Origin: Pseudomonadota bacterium
GTDB taxonomy: Bacteria; Pseudomonadota; Alphaproteobacteria; Acetobacterales; Acetobacteraceae
Assembly: GCA_021845555.1 (NCBI GenBank)
Contig: JAJZVS010000236.1
Span: forward strand, 1 to 6,233
DNA length: 6,233 bases
Reading direction: 5' to 3'
The translations under genes were made by a program, and so were the position numbers. The notes beneath the pieces were generated by a model that saw nothing but the letters and a program-made list of their open reading frames with translations, was not told where the DNA came from and did no database searches. This document shows positions 1 to 4,930 of the stretch, piece after piece (within the stretch, counting starts at the first letter, position 1; the number at the start of each line of letters is the position of its first letter).

Positions 1-129
1 CAGCGCGTCTTCCGACGCGGCGTAGGTGAGCTTGTCCACGTCCACCACGACATGGTCGGTGCGGCGCAGAACATGCCGGATCACGGCGGAGCCGATGAAG
101 CCGCAGCCGCCGGTAATCAGAAGCTTCAT
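1..129 (-). CDS. rfbB: dTDP-glucose 4,6-dehydratase, N-terminal part (cut by window edge)
   Basis: Only the first 43 codons are in the window; the gene runs off the left edge. The translation begins MKLLITGGCGFIGSAVIRHV, with the Rossmann NAD-binding motif TGGCGFIG (residues 6-13) of extended short-chain dehydrogenases. The later stretch VDKLTYAASEDAL is typical of RfbB/RmlB, whose usual form is VDKLTYAGNLESL. RfbB converts dTDP-glucose to dTDP-4-keto-6-deoxyglucose in the cytoplasm, the second step toward dTDP-L-rhamnose and related sugars for O-antigen or exopolysaccharide. The start at 129 has GGGGA about 9 bases upstream. It lies 81 bp downstream of the DoxX gene on the same strand; nothing suggests a functional link with the bufferin genes, so it is probably the edge of a polysaccharide cluster. 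The family (NAD-dependent sugar-nucleotide epimerase/dehydratase) is secure; the exact member is likely but rests on 43 residues. Confidence 0.8.
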   Translation of the reverse strand, partial: MKLLITGGCGFIGSAVIRHVLRRTDHVVVDVDKLTYAASEDAL

Positions 130-210
130 CCCGTCGCGTCCCCGCCTGACCGCTGCGGTTAGGCCATGAGGCGGCCGGACGGGTCAACCCGATTATGCGC
201 GGGGGGCGTC

Positions 211-672
211 CTACGCTCGCCCGCCCATCCAGCGCGCGATCAGCGCATCCAGCGACAGGGCGCCGGCGCCCTGGGACATCAGCACCAGCAGCATCGCCGC
301 CCATTGGATATGGGTGGGCCAGGCCTGGGGATAGACGAACACCTCGATCACCAAGGTCATGCCGAACAGAGCCAGCGCGGCGAAGCGGGTCGCCAGGCCC
401 AGCACCAGCAGCGGCGGCATCGCCACTTCCAGCGTCACCGCCATGTAGGCCGCAAGGGTCGGCGGCAGCAGCGGCACATGGTACTCGTTGGCGAACAGGT
501 AGAGCGTGGTCTGCCAACTGGCCAGATGCGTCTGGGCCGAGCTCCAGAACACCTGCGCCAGCGCCAGCCGCGCCGTCAGCGCCACCAGTGCGTAGGGGAT
601 CCGTCGGAACGCGCCGATCGCCAGGGACCGGAGCGATCCCTCCGCCGGAAGAGGCCGGGCCGTGCTGCTCAT
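211..672 (-). CDS. DoxX-family membrane protein of the bufferin operon (HvfD/GigD-like)
   Basis: A 153-residue integral inner-membrane protein. About four hydrophobic segments are visible, near residues 25-44, 72-92, 95-113 and 122-138. Between the first two lies the amphipathic stretch THLASWQTTLYLFANEYHVP, and TLEVAMPPLLVLGLATR follows, both in the style of DoxX/TQO-small proteins. DoxX proteins often occur as the last gene of MNIO peptide operons (HvfD of Haemophilus and GigD of Legionella, as I recall). Their role there is not settled; electron transfer or redox support at the membrane is a common suggestion. Its ATG overlaps the bufC stop codon in an ATGA arrangement (669-672), which implies translational coupling and the same transcript. 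It is the last gene of the operon, with 81 bp to the next start. The family is well supported; the biochemical role is unknown. Confidence 0.88.
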   Translation of the reverse strand: MSSTARPLPAEGSLRSLAIGAFRRIPYALVALTARLALAQVFWSSAQTHLASWQTTLYLFANEYHVPLLPPTLAAYMAVTLEVAMPPLLVLGLATRFAALALFGMTLVIEVFVYPQAWPTHIQWAAMLLVLMSQGAGALSLDALIARWMGGRA

Positions 673-1478
673 GGGATCGTTCCTTCTGAATGGGTGGGGC
701 CGCCAGGCGCGCGGCAGCCGGCGAAGAGCCCCTGGGTCAGCAACAGGCCGAGGCAGGACGCGGCCTCCGCCGCCGCGACGCGATCGAGCGCCTCGCCCAG
801 CGGCGTCCCGCCCGCCAGCGCCCCGGCCAGCGCGAAGGCCGCCGGCGACAGGGCGAGGAGCGCCGGCCCCTTGGCGCCGCGCAGCACCGCCAGTTGGGCG
901 CCGCCGGCGTCGAGATCGATGGCGCCGAGACGCGCGGCTCGGAGGTCCGGTTCCTCGGTCAGCACCGCCTCCCAGATCGCCGGCGCCGGATGGGCGAGGT
1001 CGAGCAGCGAAAGCGAGGGATGCGGCAGGAAGCGCAGCCCGTCCTCCGCCGCCGCCGGCACCGCGGCGAGGGCGGCGGCGTCCAGCGCCGGCACCAGCGG
1101 CGCATGCAGCGCGCGCGTCACCGCGAATTCCAGCCGCGCCACATCGGCCAGATAGGGGAGCGTGCGCGCCGGTTCGAAATCCTCCAGGAAGGCGGCGAAG
1201 CCGGCGCCGTATTCATACAGATCGGCGCTGTCCGGCGGGGTCGCCACCGCGAAACGGGCGCAGGCGGCGGCGAAGAACGCGGCCCCCACCAGCCGTTCGA
1301 TCGCCGGATAGGTCAGGCGCAGCGCGCCGGTGAGGTTGCCGATCACGTTGCCGCGGTAGATCGCCAGCCGCGCGGCGGCGTCCACAAGTCCGCCCAGCAC
1401 CTCCGGCGGCGGCGCGGCGTCGGCGCCGCCGAGCAGGGCAGCGCGGAAGCGGCGTTGCAGGTCAAGCAGCGCGGACAT
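669..1478 (-). CDS. bufC: DUF2063 (putative DNA-binding domain) protein, BufC-type MNIO partner
   Basis: A 269-residue soluble protein. Residues about 4-98 form the PF09836 (DUF2063) domain: LLDLQRRFRAALLG at the N terminus, the hallmark YRGNVIGNLTGALRLTYPAIERLVG (positions 41-65) and the segment LYEYGAGFAAFLEDF. The rest, about 105-255, is a less conserved alpha/beta domain ending in a helix with LLLTQGLFAG. Despite the DNA-binding name, proteins of this family accompany DUF692 oxygenases (MbnC, HvfC, BufC) and are thought to present the precursor peptide to the enzyme. It starts inside bufB (17-bp overlap) and its stop overlaps the DoxX start, so BufB and BufC are probably made in fixed proportion. 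No signal peptide is seen, which fits cytoplasmic modification of BufA before export. Family assignment is strong; the partner role comes from homologues. Confidence 0.9.
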   Translation of the reverse strand: MSALLDLQRRFRAALLGGADAAPPPEVLGGLVDAAARLAIYRGNVIGNLTGALRLTYPAIERLVGAAFFAAACARFAVATPPDSADLYEYGAGFAAFLEDFEPARTLPYLADVARLEFAVTRALHAPLVPALDAAALAAVPAAAEDGLRFLPHPSLSLLDLAHPAPAIWEAVLTEEPDLRAARLGAIDLDAGGAQLAVLRGAKGPALLALSPAAFALAGALAGGTPLGEALDRVAAAEAASCLGLLLTQGLFAGCRAPGGPTHSEGTIP

Positions 1479-2346
1479 CCCGGCCCTCCGCCACCCGCGC
1501 GGCCAGCCGCGCCTCGGCTTCGGCCGCTTCGCCGAGCAGCACCGGCAGCGGCGGGATCGCGGCGTCCCATTCGATCAGCACCGGGCGCGGACCGATCAGA
1601 TCGAGCGCGGTTTCGAACAACGCCCAGACCGCGGGCGCCACCGCGCGGTCGTGCGTGTCGAGCAGTAGCCCCATCGCCGCGCCGTCCGCCGCGCTGTGCC
1701 CGGCCAGATGGTATTCGCCGATCGCCGCCGCCGGCAGCGCGGCGAGGCAGGCGCGCGGGTCCCAGCCGTGGTTGGCCGCGCTGACGACGATGTTGTTCAC
1801 GTCGCAGATCAGGCCGCAGCCGGTGCGCGCGACCAGGGCGGCGAGGAACTCGCCCTCGGGGATCGTGGAGTGGCTGAACTGCAGATAGGTGGCGGGGTTC
1901 TCGATCAGGATGCGCCGTCCCATCGCCTCCTGCGCCGCCGCCACGTTGCCCGCGACGATGGCGAGGCTCTCCTCGGTCAGCGGCAACGGCAGCAGATCGG
2001 CCAGATGGGCGTGATCGACCGCGCCCCAGGCCAGATGTTCCGAGATCAGGGCCGGTTCGATCCGCCGCGCGAGTTCGGCCAGCCGGGAAAGATGGCGCCG
2101 GTCGAGACCGCCGGCGGCGCCGAGCGACAGCGCGACGCTGTGCAGCGACACCGCATGATCGGCGCGCACCGTCTCCAGCACCGCCAGCGCCGGGCCGCTC
2201 AGGTAGTTCTCGCTGTGCACTTCCACCCAGTCGATCGCCGGCCGGGCTTCAAGGAACGCCGCGTGGTGCGGGAAACGCAGCCCGATCCCCGCGCTCGCGG
2301 AGATCGGGCCGGCATCCCGGCGTGCGGCCAGCGCGGCCCCCGCCAT
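1462..2346 (-). CDS. bufB: DUF692 multinuclear non-heme iron oxygenase (MNIO), bufferin-modifying enzyme BufB
   Basis: A 294-residue TIM-barrel enzyme of the MbnB/TglH/HvfB family. Family motifs in order: GIGLRFPHH (H28), WVEVHSENY (E42, H44, E46, N47), SLHSV (H69), ISEHLAW (E103, H104), LIENPATYL (E149, N150), ICDVNNI (D182, N184, N185), EYHLAGH (H213, H217), DTHDR (D230, H232) and VLIEWD (E259, D261). These His/Asp/Glu/Asn residues are the type that bind two or three irons. Such enzymes use O2 to remodel cysteines of a peptide; in bufferins the reported product is 5-thiooxazole. I chose the start at 2346 because GGAG lies 7 bases upstream and the reading begins just before the conserved GIGLR motif. 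An upstream in-frame ATG at 2400 would overlap the 3' end of bufA and add 18 unconserved residues. The gap after bufA is 14 bp, and the 3' end overlaps bufC by 17 bp. Confidence 0.94.
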   Translation of the reverse strand: MAGAALAARRDAGPISASAGIGLRFPHHAAFLEARPAIDWVEVHSENYLSGPALAVLETVRADHAVSLHSVALSLGAAGGLDRRHLSRLAELARRIEPALISEHLAWGAVDHAHLADLLPLPLTEESLAIVAGNVAAAQEAMGRRILIENPATYLQFSHSTIPEGEFLAALVARTGCGLICDVNNIVVSAANHGWDPRACLAALPAAAIGEYHLAGHSAADGAAMGLLLDTHDRAVAPAVWALFETALDLIGPRPVLIEWDAAIPPLPVLLGEAAEAEARLAARVAEGRDVRAA

Positions 2347-2360
2347 GAGCGCGCTCCGGC

Positions 2361-2684
2361 TCAGGACGCCTTGAGGCTGCCGCCGGCGATCTTGCTGCAA
2401 TCACCGGTCGGCAGCAGAACGAAGGAGGCGGGATCGCGCGCAACGGTGGCCTGGCCGGCGCAGGAATGCGCCCCGGCGGCGCAATCGTTGCGGGCGATCG
2501 CATTGATGCCGTAGCACTTCTGCAGATGCTCGGCCATCGCGCGCGTCTTGTTGGCCTGGCGCACCTGCATCATCTGCTCTTTCGTCATCATCGCGGCCGA
2601 GGCGGGCGCGGCCGTCATGCCTGCAACGCCGGCCATGCCCACCGCGGCGGCCAGCACCGAGGCGGCGAAGATACGTCGGTCCAT
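2361..2684 (-). CDS. bufA: DUF2282 secreted precursor peptide, bufferin (BufA1 type)
   Basis: A 107-residue small protein. Residues 1-31 form a classical Sec signal peptide: MDRR, then a hydrophobic run rich in Ala, Val and Met, ending in APASA-A with likely cleavage after residue 30 or 31. The mature part has four cysteines, C57 (QKCYGI), C68 (NDCAAG), C75 (HSCAGQ) and C96 (TGDC), the classic DUF2282 pattern including NDCAAGAHSCAGQ. Such peptides are RiPP precursors: the neighbouring MNIO is expected to oxidise some cysteines to 5-thiooxazoles, after which the peptide is exported and chelates copper in the periplasm. I recall that in Caulobacter Buf1 the central cysteines are the modified ones, which here would be C68 and C75. 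The start at 2684 has AGGGAGAG 5 bases upstream. An open frame continues upstream to 3338, but that part is antisense-like shadow of nrsF. A SigF-type promoter lies about 50 bp upstream. Confidence 0.93.
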   Translation of the reverse strand: MDRRIFAASVLAAAVGMAGVAGMTAAPASAAMMTKEQMMQVRQANKTRAMAEHLQKCYGINAIARNDCAAGAHSCAGQATVARDPASFVLLPTGDCSKIAGGSLKAS

Positions 2685-2696
2685 CTGTCTCTCCCT
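2685..2696 (-). promoter_or_regulatory. Shine-Dalgarno of bufA
   Basis: On the minus strand the bases before the ATG read CAGGGAGAGACAG. AGGGAGAG is a strong anti-16S match with about 5 bases of spacing. This decides the bufA start at 2684 over the much longer upstream-open frame and fits a highly expressed peptide. Confidence 0.75.
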
Positions 2697-2733
2697 GAGG
2701 ATTGCCGGCCCGAAGCGGACCGGCACTCCCCAG

Positions 2734-2759
2734 TTCGGAGGGCGGCGGCGAAAGGTTAC
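2734..2759 (-). promoter_or_regulatory. SigF-type ECF promoter driving bufA and the bufferin genes
   Basis: On the minus strand, GTAACC (2759-2754) is followed by exactly 16 bases and then CGAA (2737-2734). This equals the GTAACC-N16-CGAA consensus I recall for SigF-dependent promoters in Caulobacter, and AAC in the -35 element is general for ECF sigma factors. The -35 element contains the TAA stop codon of nrsF (2758-2756). Transcription would begin near 2727, leaving a 5' leader of about 43 bases before bufA. I found no second copy of GTAACC elsewhere on this strand. No start site has been mapped here, so the assignment rests on motif, spacing and position between sigF-nrsF and bufA. Confidence 0.75.
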
Positions 2760-3439
2760 CTGGCCAGGAACCCGGGGCGGCGTTCCGCCGTGCCCAGCAG
2801 CAGCCGGCCGAGCGGACCCGCGACCAGCGTCAGCAGCGCCACCGAGCCGACCTGCCAGACCAGCACCATCACCGCCGCATCCTGCGGGTGATAGAGCCGC
2901 AGCGCCGCCGCCCCCAGCGCCGCCGCGCCGATCCCGCCGCAGAAACACGCATGCAGCGAGCGGAACCTCCCGCCGCGGCGCAGCAGCACGACGATCGCCA
3001 GCGCCGGCACCAGCCCGCCGAGCGCGATCGCCGGCAGGCACATCAGATCGTCGGTGACCGCGAGCCCGCGCGGCCCGATCCGCAGCCACACGTCCAGGCA
3101 CTGCCGTCCCAGCGTCAGCAGCCACAGCAGCATCGGCGCCGCCGGCAGCCAAAGCTTCCAGCCCGGCTGGTCGGGCAGGCCCGCGCAGAGCGCCGCATAG
3201 GCGCCGACCAGCCCGGTCAGCGCCGCCGCGCCGAACTCGACCACGAACGCCGGATCGGCGAACCGCGCCGCCAGATCGGGCCGCAGCCCGTACCCCACCG
3301 CCACCGCGCCCGCCGCCGGCACCGAGGCGAGCAGCCACCAGCCGAGCCGCACACCCGGCGCGGGCAGCCGGCGCACCGGGGCCAGGTCCGCGCTCAGCCG
3401 CGCGACAAGCTGTTCCGTCTCCATCTCAGTCCGATCCAT
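2756..3439 (-). CDS. nrsF: DUF1109 (NrsF-type) six-helix anti-sigma factor
   Basis: A 227-residue inner-membrane protein. A short charged N terminus (residues 1-29, METEQLVARLSADLAPVRRL) is followed by about six hydrophobic segments near 31-51, 67-88, 97-113, 133-153, 164-181 and 188-208, the layout of DUF1109 proteins. NrsF binds and sequesters the ECF factor SigF at the membrane and releases it under chromium, cadmium or copper stress in Caulobacter. Cysteines are C85, C114, C134, C165 and C167. I recall that two cysteines about 50 residues apart matter for sensing in the Caulobacter protein; C134 fits the first, while the second position looks to be H184 in LYHPQD. The gene overlaps sigF by 14 bp. 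An alternative start at 3424 (METEQL) lies directly after the sigF stop and resembles the usual family N terminus, so the true protein may be 222 residues. Its stop codon is inside the bufA promoter. Confidence 0.9.
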   Translation of the reverse strand: MDRTEMETEQLVARLSADLAPVRRLPAPGVRLGWWLLASVPAAGAVAVGYGLRPDLAARFADPAFVVEFGAAALTGLVGAYAALCAGLPDQPGWKLWLPAAPMLLWLLTLGRQCLDVWLRIGPRGLAVTDDLMCLPAIALGGLVPALAIVVLLRRGGRFRSLHACFCGGIGAAALGAAALRLYHPQDAAVMVLVWQVGSVALLTLVAGPLGRLLLGTAERRPGFLAR

Positions 3440-3986
3440 CCAGCAGCTTCCGCAACGCCTTGATCCCCCGATGGGTGGCGACCTTGAGCGCGGTCACGCT
3501 CAACCCGCTCGCCGCCGAGGCCTCCTCCAGCGACATTTCCTGGAGCTTGGTGAGCGCCACCGCCTGCCGCTGTCCGGGCGGCAGCCGCTCCACGGCCGCG
3601 CGCAGGGTTCCCGCGTCCAGGGTCTCCTCCACCTTGCTGTTCGTCGCGAGGGCGGCGGAGGTTTCAGGGAGATCGTCGAGCGCCGTCTCGCGGGTCGCGG
3701 CGCGGCGCGTGCGGCGCATCGCGTCGCCGCCGCGGAAGCGCATGATCCCGAACAGGAAGGGCAGGAACGGGCGCGACGGGTCGTAGAGATGGCGGGAGAG
3801 ATGGAGCGCGAGCAGGGTTTCCTGCACCGCGTCCTCGATCTCCGCGGCCCCGGCACGCGGCCAACGGGCGCGCGCGGCGCGGCGCAGCGGCGGCAGCACC
3901 GCGGTGAGCAGGGCGGCGTAGCGCGCCTGGTCGCCCGCCTGGGCGGCCCGCATCCACTCCCGCCACTCTGGGTTTTCGTCGGCCAT
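3426..3986 (-). CDS. sigF: ECF RNA polymerase sigma factor, SigF type
   Basis: A 186-residue ECF (sigma-70 family, group IV) factor with only regions 2 and 4. Region 2 spans about residues 20-97, with AEIEDAVQETLLALH (48-62, core-binding helix 2.2) and FLPFLFGIMRFRGGDAMRRTRR (-10 recognition). A linker follows. Region 4 spans about 126-183, with ERLPPGQRQAVALTKLQEMS and the helix-turn-helix GLSVTALKVATHRGIKALRKLL that reads the -35 element. Pairing with a DUF1109 anti-sigma gene defines the SigF/NrsF group. It probably directs RNA polymerase to the GTAACC-N16-CGAA site before bufA. No such site is seen before sigF itself, so basal transcription likely comes from another promoter. No in-frame start codon lies in the nearby upstream bases, and no convincing Shine-Dalgarno precedes the ATG; GGA directly abuts it, so initiation may be weak or leaderless. 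Confidence 0.92.
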   Translation of the reverse strand: MADENPEWREWMRAAQAGDQARYAALLTAVLPPLRRAARARWPRAGAAEIEDAVQETLLALHLSRHLYDPSRPFLPFLFGIMRFRGGDAMRRTRRAATRETALDDLPETSAALATNSKVEETLDAGTLRAAVERLPPGQRQAVALTKLQEMSLEEASAASGLSVTALKVATHRGIKALRKLLDGSD

Positions 3987-3991
3987 TCCGG

Positions 3992-4026
3992 GCGCATATA
4001 GGCCGAGCCGGATCGGGCTGCGAAGG
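3992..4026 (-). promoter_or_regulatory. possible housekeeping promoter of sigF-nrsF
   Basis: On the minus strand TTCGCA is followed after 18 bases by TATATG, the only A/T-rich hexamer in the gap. Each hexamer matches the sigma-70 consensus at about four of six positions. The -10 element would end roughly 8-13 bases before the sigF ATG, which leaves little or no leader and agrees with the missing Shine-Dalgarno. This is a weak call based on position and composition only. Confidence 0.3.
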
Positions 4027-4036
4027 GGGCGTACCC

Positions 4037-4068
4037 GCGCCGCGGCCCGGCGGGACGGGCCGCGGCGC
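4037..4068 (-). terminator. perfect 13-bp GC hairpin after the crotonase gene
   Basis: The minus strand reads GCGCCGCGGCCCG, a six-base loop TCCCGC, then CGGGCCGCGGCGC, a perfect 13-bp stem. It begins at the last base of the crotonase TAG stop. The U tract expected of an intrinsic terminator is absent (GGGTAC follows), as is common in very GC-rich genomes. It probably separates the crotonase gene from sigF, or stabilises the mRNA 3' end. Confidence 0.6.
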
Positions 4069-4844
4069 TAGCTGCCCACGAAGCGCGGCGGGCGCTTCTC
4101 CTTGAACGCCGCGACGCCTTCGGTGTGATCGGCGCTGTGGTGCAACTGCGGCTGCACCATGCTTTCGAGCTCCAGGAAATCCTCCAGGCTCGGCCCCACC
4201 GCGCGGTCGAACATCCGCTTGGTCAGGCCGAGCGCGAAGGTCGGCCCGGCGGCGAATTCCGCCGCGAGCGCGCGGGCCTTCTCCATCAACGCCGCGCGCG
4301 GCACGACGTATTCCACCAGACCAAGGCGCGACGCTTCCTCGGCCGGCACGATCCGGCCGGCGAAGGCGAGTTCCTTCGCGCGCGGAATCCCGATCCGGCG
4401 GGCCAGGAACCAGGCCGCGCCGCCGTCGGGGGCGAGGCCGAGACGGCGGAAGGTGGCGCCGAAGCGCGCGTCCTCGGCGGCCACGATCATGTCGCAGGCC
4501 AGTGCGTAGCTCCAGCCGACGCCGACCGCGACGCCGGCGACCGCGGCGAGGATCGGCTTCTCGATCGTGTGCAGCAGCTTCACTACGGTGTGGCTGCCGC
4601 GTTGCAACCGGGCGCGGCCGGCGCGGATGGAACTGTCCTCGCCCATCCGCCCGACATCGGCGCCGGCGCAGAAATGCGCGCCGCCGCCGGTCAGGATCGC
4701 GGCGCGGATGGCGGCGTCGTCGCGCACCCGTTCCAGATGCGCGGCAAGCCCGGCGCGCATCTCCATCGTCAGCGCGTTCATCCGCTCCGGCCGGTCGAGC
4801 GTGATGGTGGCGACCGGACCTTCGATGCTGAGCGTGACCGTCAT
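4068..4844 (-). CDS. crotonase-superfamily protein (enoyl-CoA hydratase/isomerase family)
   Basis: A 258-residue soluble acyl-CoA enzyme of usual family length. Visible features: TLDRPERMNALTMEM (15-29), the first oxyanion-hole segment HFCAGADVGRMG (57-68), the second at GVAVGVGWSYALACD (104-118), and FGATFRRLGLAPDGGAAWFLARRIG (128-152). Aligned to rat enoyl-CoA hydratase by eye, Glu144 is replaced by S112 and Glu164 by F132, so plain hydratase activity is doubtful. D140 in GLAPDGG is in the place where PaaG and dienoyl-CoA isomerases carry a catalytic aspartate, which favours a PaaG-like isomerase or another CoA thioester reaction. The start at 4844 has GGGGAGG 5 bases upstream. It follows ligB after 86 bp containing a hairpin, so it may be transcribed separately; a link to aromatic-acid CoA pathways is possible but unproven. 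The substrate is unknown. Confidence 0.9.
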   Translation of the reverse strand: MTVTLSIEGPVATITLDRPERMNALTMEMRAGLAAHLERVRDDAAIRAAILTGGGAHFCAGADVGRMGEDSSIRAGRARLQRGSHTVVKLLHTIEKPILAAVAGVAVGVGWSYALACDMIVAAEDARFGATFRRLGLAPDGGAAWFLARRIGIPRAKELAFAGRIVPAEEASRLGLVEYVVPRAALMEKARALAAEFAAGPTFALGLTKRMFDRAVGPSLEDFLELESMVQPQLHHSADHTEGVAAFKEKRPPRFVGS

Positions 4845-4849
4845 GCGTT

Positions 4850-4882
4850 CCTCCCCTTGCGGCCTCCCCTTGGGGCCTCCCC
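4850..4882 (-). repeat. 13-bp tandem repeat with three Shine-Dalgarno-like blocks before the crotonase gene
   Basis: On the minus strand GGGGAGG occurs at 4882-4876, 4869-4863 and 4856-4850, exactly 13 bases apart. The full units are GGGGAGGCCCCAA, GGGGAGGCCGCAA and a degenerate third, GGGGAGGAACGC, which runs into the ATG. The third copy is the true ribosome-binding site (5-base spacer). The first copy overlaps the outer end of the upstream hairpin. Confidence 0.8.
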
Positions 4883-4920
4883 GTGCGGCGCGGACAGCCT
4901 ATCCGGCCGCGCCGCACGGG
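4880..4920 (-). terminator. perfect 14-bp inverted repeat after ligB
   Basis: The arms CCCGTGCGGCGCGG (4920-4907 on the minus strand) and CCGCGCCGCACGGG (4893-4880) are perfect complements around a 13-base loop. The hairpin begins 10 bases after the ligB stop. No U tract follows. It most likely ends or attenuates the ligAB transcript before the crotonase gene. Confidence 0.6.
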
Positions 4921-4930
4921 TCGAGGCGGA

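Noticed and set aside
130..210. Small dyads (CGGGT-CA-ACCCG and ACCGC-T-GCGGT) between the DoxX gene and rfbB
   Set aside because: The loops are too short for stable hairpins, the arms are only five bases, and no terminator tail or recognisable operator is seen; chance is likely at this G+C.
2347..2400. Longer start for bufB at 2400
   Set aside because: It would overlap the bufA 3' end and add 18 unconserved residues. The ATG at 2346 has GGAG at good spacing.
166..2514. Several long plus-strand open frames opposite the bufferin genes
   Set aside because: All are Arg/Ala/Pro-rich with no recognisable motif, and they overlap well-supported minus-strand genes; high G+C makes stop codons rare in every frame.
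2685..3338. N-terminal extension of bufA to a 325-residue protein
   Set aside because: The added part is Arg/Gly/Ala-rich and lies across nrsF in another frame. The short form starts with a proper signal peptide and a strong Shine-Dalgarno.
3664..4917. A 417-codon minus-strand frame covering the crotonase gene and part of sigF
   Set aside because: It is a frame-shifted shadow rich in Arg and Gly. The crotonase and sigF frames carry the real family motifs.
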